Positions 37,165 through 45,876 of a stretch of 64,000 nt of DNA are shown piece after piece. The position numbers were made by a program, and so were the translations under genes. The stretch lies in assembly GCA_964019655.1 (NCBI GenBank), contig CAXHTR010000005.1, positions 1,426,001 through 1,490,000 of the forward strand, written 5' to 3'. The stretch is from Perkinsela sp. pyNocScin1 (Eukaryota; Euglenozoa; Kinetoplastea; Prokinetoplastida; Perkinselidae). Position 1 is the first letter of the stretch. Each line of letters starts with the position of its first letter. Below the pieces are notes generated by a model. It ran no database searches, was not told the DNA's origin, and was given only the letters and a program-made list of their open reading frames with translations.

Positions 37165-38070
37165 ATGCCTTTTACACTTCTTCGAGTCACGCTTATCACC
37201 AGCGCCGACCCGATTGGCCGCTTTGACCACGCCTCGCTTTCCCAGCAGGACCGCATGGAGCTTATGGTAGCAGACGCAGTCAATGCCCCGTTCTTTCAAA
37301 ACGATGACGAGTCCTTCATGGACGCCTGCGAGTGGGCAGACATCTCTTGTAACAGTGAAGGAGAAGTCACTGCCATTGACTGGTCCGGTGCAGACGTCAG
37401 CGGCCTCTCCCTTGCGTGGTTTCCACTGACACTGAAGCGCCTCGTACTGAGCGCAGTGCGCATATCGGGATCAGTGATTTCTTCGAAACTCCCAGCTGGG
37501 CTTGCGGACATCGACCTATCGACGAATTTTCTCTCTGGGGAGATCCAGTGGGCCCACTTGCCGCGATTTTTAGAGAAAATGCATCTCAATGAAAACGACT
37601 TTGATGGCGAAATTTCCATAAAAGACTTTCCCATCACTTTAGAAGATGTTAATCTCAGCAAGAACAAATTTTCGGGGACTCTGGACATTGCCAGTCTGCC
37701 GCGTGCAGCTGACACTTTTTCTGCTGGCTCCAACCGCCTCAGTGGGGAGATCGATCTCAGTGACCTACCTGAAAATCTCACTGAGCTTGAGCTCCTCGGC
37801 AACGCCTTTACGGGGGGCGTTGACCTCGAGAACCTGCCTCGCGGCATGCGCTACCTCGACCTCAGCGCGAACCAGCTCTCAGGGTCGGTGTCCATTCTCG
37901 ACGTCCCGCCGCGCATGCGCTATATCTCACTGAAGGGGAACAAATTCCACGGGGTCGCGACGGTCGACGTCCCGTTCTGGTTCGATCGGTTCGACCTCAG
38001 CAGGAACTCGATAAAGCACATTGTCGACCCGGAGGGCTACCGGCTGAAGGATCCAAAGATCAACTACTGA
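37165..38070 (+). CDS. LRR protein with nine repeats
   Basis: 301 residues from MPFTLLRVTLITSADP. The cap is SQQDRMELMV followed by FMDACEWADISC. About nine repeats run to residue 275 (RISGSVISSK, NFLSGEIQWAH, NDFDGEISIKD, NKFSGTLDIAS, NRLSGEIDLSD, NAFTGGVDLEN, NQLSGSVSILD, NKFHGVATVD). The end SIKHIVDPEGYRLKD is a weakened C-cap. It is the last long-class gene on the + strand before the strand switch. Confidence 0.87.
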   Translation: MPFTLLRVTLITSADPIGRFDHASLSQQDRMELMVADAVNAPFFQNDDESFMDACEWADISCNSEGEVTAIDWSGADVSGLSLAWFPLTLKRLVLSAVRISGSVISSKLPAGLADIDLSTNFLSGEIQWAHLPRFLEKMHLNENDFDGEISIKDFPITLEDVNLSKNKFSGTLDIASLPRAADTFSAGSNRLSGEIDLSDLPENLTELELLGNAFTGGVDLENLPRGMRYLDLSANQLSGSVSILDVPPRMRYISLKGNKFHGVATVDVPFWFDRFDLSRNSIKHIVDPEGYRLKDPKINY

Positions 38071-38571
38071 GATGAAATATTGTGCGTGGGGTGAAGACAT
38101 TGATGAGAAAGAGAATATAAATAGAACATTTTCCATTGGAAAGCGGTTTTTAGCGAACGAAAGCTCTGAGAGATTGTCTATCACGCTCTTTATTTTTTAC
38201 ACAGTACAATGCAGTTCATCATTCTGCAATCTTAGTGCTTTACATGCGGATTAACATCAAAGAGTCTTTCATCGTATTCTTGTTCGGCATGATATGTTCT
38301 GGTCCAAAATGAGAAAGCTTTCTCTTCCTGATGATCCTAAATATATTGATCCTTTTTTGAAAAGGATCTTGGAGTCAATTGAGAGCATAGTTATCTATCT
38401 AAAAACACAGGTTGAAAAAGATCTTAAGGCTATTGGGTACTCAACTGAGAAGATTTTATATATTTTACCTCTCGCATCTGACGTCAGAAATGGCTCGCAT
38501 GACACAGATTTATACTCCTGATGAATGTTCGATGGCATAGTCTTCTAACTAAATGTATGCATAACTTTCTT
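38071..38571. other. AT-rich spacer with a doubtful small ORF
   Basis: It contains a 75-codon frame (38294-38521, MFWSKMRKLSLPDDP) with no family resemblance and AT-rich codons. I do not support it as a gene, although its Lys-rich helical character is unusual for a spacer. Nothing else is recognised. Confidence 0.3.
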
Positions 38572-39325
38572 TTATTGAAGCGCTTCTTTCTCAAAATTTA
38601 AGAATGCTCTGCCTCCTTCTCGTTGATAGCCTGCCGGAATACCTCACCCACGAACAGAAACTCCAGGCCATTCTCATGGAAAAATTTTTCTCGCCTGCAA
38701 AGCCATGGGTCCTCGAGCACGTATCCAAAGGCAGACCCTTCTCGACCATATGCAGCTGGGGCTATCGATCACACACCATCGGCCTCAAACAGCAGAACAT
38801 TTTCCAGTGCTTGTGCATGGATGGCATCATCTACCGCCTGCAGGCGGAGGACCTCCACGACGCGGGAACATTCAAAATAAACATGCTGCCGCCGACAATC
38901 AGAGAGCTGCACATTAAAAAGTCAGCGCAGTGGGGTGACCTTGACGCTCGGCGTCTCCCACGGGCGGCAAAATTCATCGACCTGTCCTTCAATCGCTATG
39001 CCGGGGAGTTCGACTTTACGCATTTACCACCGCAGCTCAAAAAGTTTACGGCGCACCACAACTCACTGGAGGGCCCAATCAACCTTCTATGCCTACCGCC
39101 GACGCTTCTTTGGCTTGATATCCAGGAGAACTGCTTCACATCAAAAGTGTTGGTGTACGACGAGTTGCCAGGTGGTCTCACAGACGTTCTCTTGCACGGG
39201 AACAATGTGCAGAAAATTCTGCCGCTGTCCTCGAAGACGCCACGGCGGGACGTGTTCTACCTCAAGCCCTTCTACAAGAATAAGTGAACGTGATTTTGAA
39301 TTTTCGATGTAAACGTGATAAATGC
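38572..39325 (+). repeat. Inverted duplication B, left copy
   Basis: From TTATTGAAGCGCTTCTTTC upstream of the gene to about 40 bases past its stop, this segment matches the reverse complement of about 56015-56769. The 30-odd bases before the ATG are identical, and the encoded proteins differ at only about ten positions. Confidence 0.8.
38604..39287 (+). CDS. Short-class LRR-like protein, duplicate B
   Basis: 227 residues from MLCLLLVDSLPEYLTHEQ. The cap keeps ICSWGY, but the following loop is about 17 residues and ends in QCLC, an enlarged version of the Cys-x-Trp...Cys cap. The turn INMLPPTIRELHI is followed by three recognisable repeats (RYAGEFDFTH, NSLEGPINLLC, NCFTSKVLVYD) and a final LPGGLTDVLL. 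The tail is basic, without the D-x-R-V motif. About 95% identical to the - strand gene at 56054. It is the last + strand gene before the convergent junction. Confidence 0.83.
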   Translation: MLCLLLVDSLPEYLTHEQKLQAILMEKFFSPAKPWVLEHVSKGRPFSTICSWGYRSHTIGLKQQNIFQCLCMDGIIYRLQAEDLHDAGTFKINMLPPTIRELHIKKSAQWGDLDARRLPRAAKFIDLSFNRYAGEFDFTHLPPQLKKFTAHHNSLEGPINLLCLPPTLLWLDIQENCFTSKVLVYDELPGGLTDVLLHGNNVQKILPLSSKTPRRDVFYLKPFYKNK

Positions 39326-39382
39326 GTTTTTTATTAATTTTTAGGGGTATAGAATCATCTCTTACACACATATTCTATTTTA
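39288..39382. other. Convergent strand-switch region
   Basis: All supported genes to the left are on + and all to the right are on -, so two transcription arrays meet here. The gap is 95 bases if the small - ORF at 39383 is real and 331 bases if not. The sequence is AT-rich (TTTTTTATTAATTTTTAGG). No tRNA or other RNA gene is seen. Confidence 0.75.
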
Positions 39383-39616
39383 TCATGTGCTCGTGATTGT
39401 CAGTGTATTCCGATCCAGCTTTGAGACGGGTCTATGAGACCCACTACTGGGAGATACTTCATTTTGCACATTTGCATTGCTGGACTGCTCCACGAACGAC
39501 AAACCCCTCTGAGGTACTGTAGGCTGACGGCGTCTTGATTGATTACGCTTGTTGGGCATTAATAACTTTGAGATAAGCTGTAAGGAGCGTGCATAAATGA
39601 GCTTTTCGAACTCCAT
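39383..39616 (-). CDS. Possible small gene or alternative tail of the LRR gene upstream
   Basis: 77 codons, hydrophilic and rich in Arg, Gln and Ser (MEFEKLIYARS, NKRNQSRRRQ). The start is preceded on the same strand by TTACTTTTTTCTAGGG, a good splice-acceptor-like tract. The frame is also open further upstream through a threonine run encoded by the trinucleotide repeat, so it is the +2 frame of the gene at 39619. It may be an independent small gene, or the former C-terminus of that LRR gene after a one-base slip. I cannot decide between these. Confidence 0.35.
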   Translation of the reverse strand: MEFEKLIYARSLQLISKLLMPNKRNQSRRRQPTVPQRGLSFVEQSSNANVQNEVSPSSGSHRPVSKLDRNTLTITST

Positions 39617-39618
39617 CC

Positions 39619-40299
39619 CTAGAAAAAAGTAAGTATAAGCAGACTGAACTTGACGCTTGTCGCTGCCATCAGTAGAAGCAGATGTAGTAAGAGTAGTAGT
39701 AGTAGTGGTGGTGGTAGACCACTGGAGAAAGTGATGTCTGCCGGTAGCGCAGTCAGGTCGAGATTTCCTGAAAATTTGTTCTTGTCGAGGAACAGCGTTG
39801 TAAGGGTGGCTGGGAGCTTATTCAGCACGACACCTCCTGAGAATTCGTTCGACGCGAGCAAAATTTCTCGCATCGTCGGCGGAAATTGCGTAAAGTCGAC
39901 ACACCCTGAGAAAAGATTGTTCTTAAGGTTGCAGACGGTCATATAACGGGGCAAAAGCGCTGCGTCGAGCGTCCCTGAGAGGTAAAGTTTGGGATACCTA
40001 ATATATATATCGAGCCGAGATATGTCGAGGTACTCGAGCATGGGCGGGAGGTGGTCAAGAGAGACAGACCCGCCCAGCTCGAAGATTCCAAAGTCAATTT
40101 TCGTCACATTGCCGTCGTCATCGCATGCGACACTTTCCCATTCGCAGACATCGAGATAGTCACCCTCCTTGTCGGAAAATTTTTGATGAAGCGCATCTGG
40201 GCTCTCGGCGATGAGGAGCTCCATGCGCGTCTGGTCAGATAACGTGGCAGGATTCGCGCGAAAGAGCCCTGTGTCAGCGAGGGAGAAAATTTGAAACAT
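39619..40299 (-). CDS. LRR protein with microsatellite-encoded hydrophobic tail
   Basis: 226 residues from MFQIFSLADTGLFRANP. The cap has SDQTRMELLI and YLDVCEWESVAC. About five repeats follow (LSGTLDAAL, NLFSGCVDFTQ, NEFSGGVVLNK, NKFSGNLDLTA). The sixth breaks off at LPADITF and changes to LPPPLLLLLLLHLLLL and a hydrophobic end, all encoded by a CCA/CTA trinucleotide run near 39688-39718. This is the only membrane-like tail in the family here. It may be a real anchor or the result of a frame slip (see 39383). Confidence 0.75.
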   Translation of the reverse strand: MFQIFSLADTGLFRANPATLSDQTRMELLIAESPDALHQKFSDKEGDYLDVCEWESVACDDDGNVTKIDFGIFELGGSVSLDHLPPMLEYLDISRLDIYIRYPKLYLSGTLDAALLPRYMTVCNLKNNLFSGCVDFTQFPPTMREILLASNEFSGGVVLNKLPATLTTLFLDKNKFSGNLDLTALPADITFSSGLPPPLLLLLLLHLLLLMAATSVKFSLLILTFF

Positions 40300-40481
40300 T
40301 CTAAGATACTCAAATGAATTGGTCGTAGAAAAGATCACCCTGAATATCGAGAAGGTGAAGCGACGCGCTCTGGTGAAGTGCCCAGACTTCAATACTTTGA
40401 CCAAAAATCTCTTAAAGAGCTTTTCTCTGTCTCTCTCAATTTTTTAATACAAATAGCATCCATCAACCATGCGTACGACTA

Positions 40482-41492
40482 CTAATCAGAATCTGATGAC
40501 GATGATGTTGATGAAGATGATGAATCTGAGTCAAAAAACCGTAACCCAAAATCCTCCACTTCGCAACCCACATCTGTCAATTCCTTCACGAAGCCCTTGG
40601 CATCCACCGTGTACTCGTACTCGGTGCCCTCTTGGTCAAAAACAGTTTCAATCTTGTTCCCCTCGAGCTCAATAACCTCGTGCAGCGAGGTGTGTACCCA
40701 AACCTCGCCAGACCAGCCACACTCCGAAAGACTGAGCTCGGCGATCTTTTTGCGATTCTCAAGAATTCTGAGCTCCCCTTCAAATTTGTTGTCTTCGAGA
40801 AAAAGGGACTCCAAATTGGGTGGGAGGTTTTTGAAGTGCAGTTCTCCTGTGAACTGACAGTTCGAAGCGCTGAATACCGCGAGCTTTGTCGGGAGATTAG
40901 AAATGTCGAGAGACCCGCTAAAACCGTTGTTGTGAATATACAGACGTTCCATTTCGATCGGGAGCGATTTGAGCGAGACGGTCCCCGTAAATTTATTGAC
41001 AGCGATGTCAAACACTCTCAAGGCGGCAGGCAAATGCTCCAGGTCTGCGCTTCCGCTGAATTGGTTCTCATCGATTTCAAAACTTCGCATTTTGGGTGGA
41101 AGCGATCCAAAGTCGACAGTTCCTTGCAGCTCTTCACCCTCTTGCACGCTGAATAGCATCAGACCTTTCGGAAGCACTGCCACATCGAGTGTTCCTTTCA
41201 GTAAGCAGTGCGTCAGATCGACGCTCTCGACAGATGCGGGAATGAACTGGAACGAGACAGAGCCCTCGAGAAGGTTTGTAAAGTCGAGTTCGCGGAGAAT
41301 GCCTTGGTGGTCAAACGTCAGCTCCTCCCATTCTTGTATGTCGAAGTACTCACCGCTGGAATTTTGAAACGGCTCTGTCCATTCTTTGTCGAAGCCCTCC
41401 ATGAAAAGCTCTATGAGGGTCTGGTCGCTCAGATAGGTGTAGTTGACGCGGCCGAGTGCATCATCAGTGGCTTGAAGGAGAGAAAAATGCAT
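40482..41492 (-). CDS. LRR protein, Cys-free cap, Ser/Asp tail
   Basis: 336 residues from MHFSLLQATDDALGRVNY. The frame is open 34 codons upstream, but the alignment favours this ATG. The cap has SDQTLIELFMEGF and YFDIQEWEELTF without cysteines. About eight repeats include LKGTLDVAV, LQGTVDFGS, NQFSGSADLEH, NKFTGTVSLKS, NGFSGSLDISN, CQFTGELHFKN and NKFEGEL. The C-terminus is a Ser/Asp run (DSDSSSSSTSSSSDSD). Tandem paralogue of the gene at 42198, with which it shares the cap wording. Confidence 0.86.
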   Translation of the reverse strand: MHFSLLQATDDALGRVNYTYLSDQTLIELFMEGFDKEWTEPFQNSSGEYFDIQEWEELTFDHQGILRELDFTNLLEGSVSFQFIPASVESVDLTHCLLKGTLDVAVLPKGLMLFSVQEGEELQGTVDFGSLPPKMRSFEIDENQFSGSADLEHLPAALRVFDIAVNKFTGTVSLKSLPIEMERLYIHNNGFSGSLDISNLPTKLAVFSASNCQFTGELHFKNLPPNLESLFLEDNKFEGELRILENRKKIAELSLSECGWSGEVWVHTSLHEVIELEGNKIETVFDQEGTEYEYTVDAKGFVKELTDVGCEVEDFGLRFFDSDSSSSSTSSSSDSD

Positions 41493-42197
41493 TTTGATTG
41501 ATTCACAAAGAAAAATAAAGCTTATATGTAACCTTCTTTCCTTCTGAGCAATCGAAGCTGAGGTGTGTGCACAAGAAAAATCAAGTTTGCGCATTGTTTA
41601 GTCATGCTATAAAAAGCACTGCTGTATCTTGCTTTGCCTTGATTTTAGATTTCATCTTTTTCCAGCGTTTACGTCACGAGATCCCAATTTAGACTGCGTT
41701 TAGAAAAATATGCCATTGTCTTCAGAACTCATTATTCTTTGGTCGTTGGTCAGAACCATAGCAATCTCTCCAGTTTCTATGGCACTCGCTGCGCTTACGC
41801 AGTATGCTATCCGATTCTGTTATTCGCCCACTGCTTTCTACCATCCTAGGCGCTATTTTGAACTTTTTATATGTATCTTTGTTGCGCTCTCAGATTTTTC
41901 GCCGAGCTTCATAAACCATGATCCAGTGGTTTCACTCTAAGACTATACCGAAGTGACCAATAGCAAATTTTTGCTTCTTATTACCAAATACTCACTGCGT
42001 GGCTTTCAAATCTGGTGATCTCTATGATTACTCCACTTTTCCTGACCCTCAATCATTGAAATGTAAGTGAAAGTCAAGCAAACTCGAAAATGATCATCAT
42101 CTGCTCAGTTTTCTCCCCCTCTTTGCTCTATCGCTCTATTCGTATTCCTTCATATCATATTTATGATTATCAATGCACAGTCACCCACCAGCAGGCA
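41493..42197. other. Spacer, nothing recognised
   Basis: 705 bases. A 76-codon + strand frame (41710-41940) is hydrophobic but runs against the array and matches nothing, so it is not supported. No LRR relic was read. Confidence 0.4.
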
Positions 42198-43106
42198 CTA
42201 CCAAAAATCACACTCTGAACCAGAATCCGAGCCCGAAACCAGCGTATATCCCTCGTCCCCGCTATAGTCGTAGCTCATTCTAATGATATCGTGCACAAAG
42301 CCATCATCGTCGCAAGTGACTTCGTACTTGAGGTCCGCCTCATCGAGAACCGCTTCGATAAACTCGAGAGGCTCGGTAACATTCAGTTCCCCTTCGAATT
42401 TGTTATTGTCGAGCACAAGGTACTCGATATCGGGAGGAAGGTTCGTAAACCGAACATTCCCCGTAAATTGGTTTTTACCTGCGTTAAATGAGAATAAATC
42501 GCGCGGGAGATTGGATATGTCCAACGAGCCACTAAAATTGTTGTCGTGCAGCTCAAGACTCCACATTTGTGCAGGCAGGGATTTGAGAGAGAGTGTCCCC
42601 GAAAATTTGTTGCTGGACAGATTAAGATTGAGCAACGAGTCAGGCAGCTGCGTTAGGTCCGCACTTCCGTGAAATTGGTTCTGAGAGACGTACAAATGGA
42701 CCAGTTCGGACGGCAGGGAGCAAAGGTCGATCGTTCCACGCAGCGCTTTACCATCTGTGACGATAAAAGAAGTGAGACCATCTGGGAGCCGCGTCACATC
42801 GAGTGTTCCTTCGATAGAGCACTTGCAGATACCAATCCTTTCGACAGAGGCGGGAGTAAACTCAAAAGCGACTGTTCCCTCGAGTGATCTTTCATATTTC
42901 ATCTCGCAAAGCGCGCCTTGGTCGTCAAACGTCAGTCCGTCCCATTCTTGTATGTCGAGGAACTCGCCGCTGGGATTTTGAAATGGCTTTTTGCTTTCGT
43001 GAGTAAAGCCTTCCATGAAGAGCTCCATGCGGGTCTGGTCACTTAAAGTCGTAAAGTCGACGCGGCCGAGCGCGTCATCAGCAGCTTGGAGAATGGAAAG
43101 AAGCAT
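42198..43106 (-). CDS. LRR protein, Cys-free cap, paralogue of the gene at 40482
   Basis: 302 residues from MLLSILQAADDALGRVDF. The cap is SDQTRMELFMEGF and FLDIQEWDGLTF. The repeats parallel those of its downstream neighbour (IEGTLDVTR, LRGTIDLCS, NQFHGSADLTQ, NKFSGTLSLKS, NNFSGSLDISN, NQFTGNVRFTN, NKFEGELNV). It ends in a shorter Ser/Gly/Asp tail (SGSDSGSECDFW). The pair arose by tandem duplication and then diverged mainly at the tail. Confidence 0.86.
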   Translation of the reverse strand: MLLSILQAADDALGRVDFTTLSDQTRMELFMEGFTHESKKPFQNPSGEFLDIQEWDGLTFDDQGALCEMKYERSLEGTVAFEFTPASVERIGICKCSIEGTLDVTRLPDGLTSFIVTDGKALRGTIDLCSLPSELVHLYVSQNQFHGSADLTQLPDSLLNLNLSSNKFSGTLSLKSLPAQMWSLELHDNNFSGSLDISNLPRDLFSFNAGKNQFTGNVRFTNLPPDIEYLVLDNNKFEGELNVTEPLEFIEAVLDEADLKYEVTCDDDGFVHDIIRMSYDYSGDEGYTLVSGSDSGSECDFW

Positions 43107-43446
43107 TGTAGGTGGGAAATGAATAAAGAGAAGCGATTTTTGCAGCTTCCATCGACAAGTGAATAAGAATCACTGAGGACCGAGGGGGCCCATTCGAAAT
43201 GCAATAAATGGATATAAAGAGATATGGGGGTTGTTCAAGCGAGAATATGCAGTTATTCGAAAAGTAACGTGACCGCAGCAATATTTGACCCGTCTCAGCC
43301 GATTTCCCCGCTGTAACTTCTCAAAGTCGAAGCAGAACATTTTAAGCGCATTCTTTGCTCTATGAAAGCATTATACAAGTACATGTGAAACTCCACCTTA
43401 TGCTATACGAACTACTTTAAAATCAAATGGCTTACTACCCCTTTCC
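43107..43446. other. Spacer, nothing recognised
   Basis: 340 bases without a supported ORF or relic on either strand. Confidence 0.4.
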
Positions 43447-44270
43447 TCACTCTTCATGCAGCTTGTACTGCAGGCCCATTTGTTGGCTGAGGAACTCGCG
43501 CTCGGCAAGATACTTTGACAGCATCTGCCACTGCACACGCAACTGTGCTCGTATTCGCTTGTCCACTGCCTTTGAGCCACTCACATGCTGAATTTTAGCC
43601 AACTTTCCCGACGAAACCAGCTCAATGAGCTCCAGGCCTTCCGGTATGCCAGCACCATCAACAACAGCGACTGGCACGCGCCACGTTCTCACGAGCGAGA
43701 GAATCCGGAGGCTCTGAGGCATTTCCCGCATAAGCACAACATCATAGAGTCTGACTGGCTCTCGAACTTCGATGTGTATTTCCTACATTTGGCCGGCAAG
43801 AGCGACAGGTCGAAGACATTGTCGACTTCACGATCATCCAAGATGTACATCTGCGCTTTTTTGAGGCAGAGGTAGCGAAGGTCTCTTGGCAGGAAGCGAG
43901 GGGACACATTCTCCCACACGCTTCTGTACCCCTCAGGGAAGTGCACAAACTGCACTGTGGGCGGGGCGGCAGCCATGTTGAACAGCACCATATGCTTCGT
44001 GAAGGGGTAGGCAAGGATCAGCGACGTGACAGACTCTTCGGTGCACCAAACACCCATCCACGTGCAGCAGTCTTTTTGGTCAGCTTCGTCAAGTAGGGAG
44101 AGATGTCGCCAGAGCTCAATGTCTCTGGGTTCGTCTTCACCGAGGGTGAAGAACATGTGAAGGGCATGGTTTTGCATGTCGCTCTGGCTAGTGGGTGGGT
44201 TTGAATCTGGGTCGTTCGATGTTATGAGAGCCACGTGGAGTGCGATAGAAGCAGCTGCTGGGAAAAACAT
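43447..44270 (-). pseudogene. Frameshifted short-class LRR-like gene
   Basis: The first part, from MFFPAAASIALHVALITSNDP, has a cap (KDCCTWMGVWC), APPTVQFVHF and LPRDLRYLCL, up to LPAK. It is then off frame near 43785-43790. The second frame begins directly after TAG 43783-43785 with EIHIEVREPVRLYDVV and continues through MPQSLRILSLV, IPEGLELIEL and a tail with VDKRIRAQ to 43447. A one-base loss plus a stop at the junction explain both frames. The tail is long and helical. Probable pseudogene; both halves are otherwise well preserved, so it is recent. Confidence 0.75.
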
Positions 44271-44797
44271 TCGATGATGATTGAAATGAAGAAAATAATG
44301 TGGGTATGCGCTGCCTATACAGCTTTGCTTCATGAAACAGCGAATTGAGTAGCTTTTTATTGATAATGTAAGCGCAAAGTACTTGATCCTGCTACCTTAC
44401 CTCTACCGTACCTACAAGCATCAGTCTTGTGTCACTGCAGTGCTAATCTCGCGTTTGCACAACTTCTTAGAGTTTCATGAGCTCTTTTTTAAGTGCAAAG
44501 TTGGTCGAAAATCGACTTGAATACAAAGAAGACAGCGCACATGGGCTCGCAAACCTGGGTGTCGATTCACATACACTTTGGCGTGAGTCAATCCGCAAGC
44601 TATCGACCGCGCAAAGCTCCTCGTAAATGTTTTGCGTGTTCTGACGCAGACTCGAAATCTTTCGGATGCATTTTAAAGGATGCGATAGCATGAATAATAA
44701 AAATTGAATACATTCTTTGTATACATACCACACAGTACTCAAAATTTTATTTCTATTACCTTCTCAACTATAAATATATTTTCTCATTCTTCTCCGC
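44271..44797. other. Spacer, nothing recognised
   Basis: 527 bases without a supported gene. An open frame on - (44467-44742) has no family resemblance. Confidence 0.4.
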
Positions 44798-45799
44798 TCA
44801 CAGTCCATTTGGCAGCTGGAGACACCTGAGTTCCTTTGCCTTCCCCAGAGTGTCAATGGTCGCTGTAAAGCTATTCCCATCGAGCAGCATGTGCTTCAGC
44901 TCCTCGTGCATCGCATCAAAATTGATTGTCCCCGAAAAATTGTTGTTCGAGAGGTCGATATGCCAAAGGAACTCAGGAAGCGCCCCGAGATCGACTTCGC
45001 CCTCCAACGAGTTGTCGCCCAGTAGCAGCCGCTGCAGCTCATACGGGAGTGCATCCAGACGAACAGACCCCGAGAGATTATTCATCGAGATGTCGAAAAA
45101 ATCAAGGTCACGTGATAGATGCGCAAGGTCGACGCTTCCTTCAAATTTGTTCTCGCCGAGCCCGAGCTTTTCGAGGCCTGGCGGCAGCTCGTCGAGCTTG
45201 AGCGTTCCCGTCATCTGATTGTCGCTGAGTTGCAAAAAACGGAGGCTTTGCGGCAATCGCTCGAGGTTGACAGTCCCGTAAAATTGATTCGATTTCAGAT
45301 TCAGCAGCTCGAGCCTGGGCGGCAGCTTTTCGAGGTTCATATCGCCCGTTAAGGCATTCATCGATGCATCAATCTCATAGAGCTTTTCCGGGAATGCTGT
45401 CAGATCGACGCTGCCCTGAAAATTGTGGCCCTGGAGTGTAAATATTTCCATGTCCACTGGGAGCTTCGCCGTCTCGATTGTTCCCTCGACTGTGTCCTTT
45501 TTGTCCCCATTGTTGATCAGGGTGAACACAAGGACTGTTTCGGGCAGGTACTCGAGGCACAGCGAGCCGCTGAGGTGCACCATGTCGTCCCACCTGGCCT
45601 CTGTGACGTCCCCCTTGGCATCGCAGGCCACGCCGAACCAGTCACATACAGGAATGAAGTCACCTTCATCATTGTGAAAGTAGTGCTCTATTCTATCGTC
45701 AAAGTCAGCGACAAGGAGCTCCATTCGCGTTTGATCAGAGAGGGTGGCGTGGCTGACGCGACCGGCTGGTGTGTCGGCTGTCAGGCTGAAGATAAGCAT
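44798..45799 (-). CDS. LRR protein with about eleven repeats
   Basis: 333 residues from MLIFSLTADTPAGRVSH, with a likely leader cut after TA. The cap has SDQTRMELLV and FIPVCDWFGVAC. About eleven units follow: VEGTIETAK, NFQGSVDLTA, NALTGDMNLEK, NQFYGTVNLER, NQMTGTLKLDE, NKFEGSVDLAH, NNLSGSVRLDA, NSLEGEVDLGA, NNFSGTINFDA and NSFTATIDTLG. There is no VVDE cap and the chain ends at LRCLQLPNGL. Intact and among the most regular solenoids on the - strand. Confidence 0.88.
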   Translation of the reverse strand: MLIFSLTADTPAGRVSHATLSDQTRMELLVADFDDRIEHYFHNDEGDFIPVCDWFGVACDAKGDVTEARWDDMVHLSGSLCLEYLPETVLVFTLINNGDKKDTVEGTIETAKLPVDMEIFTLQGHNFQGSVDLTAFPEKLYEIDASMNALTGDMNLEKLPPRLELLNLKSNQFYGTVNLERLPQSLRFLQLSDNQMTGTLKLDELPPGLEKLGLGENKFEGSVDLAHLSRDLDFFDISMNNLSGSVRLDALPYELQRLLLGDNSLEGEVDLGALPEFLWHIDLSNNNFSGTINFDAMHEELKHMLLDGNSFTATIDTLGKAKELRCLQLPNGL

Positions 45800-45876
45800 T
45801 TGACCGAAATTGTTGAAGAACGCCAAAATCTGAAGAAATTGTCGCACTGTCATCACTCCAACGCAAAAATTTATTT

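Noticed and set aside
38294-38521. 75-codon + strand ORF in the spacer before the duplicated gene
   Set aside because: AT-rich codons, no family match and not part of the duplicated segment; kept only as a note in the spacer entry.
41710-41940. 76-codon hydrophobic + strand ORF
   Set aside because: Opposite to array direction, AT-rich and without family resemblance; the hydrophobicity follows from T-rich DNA.
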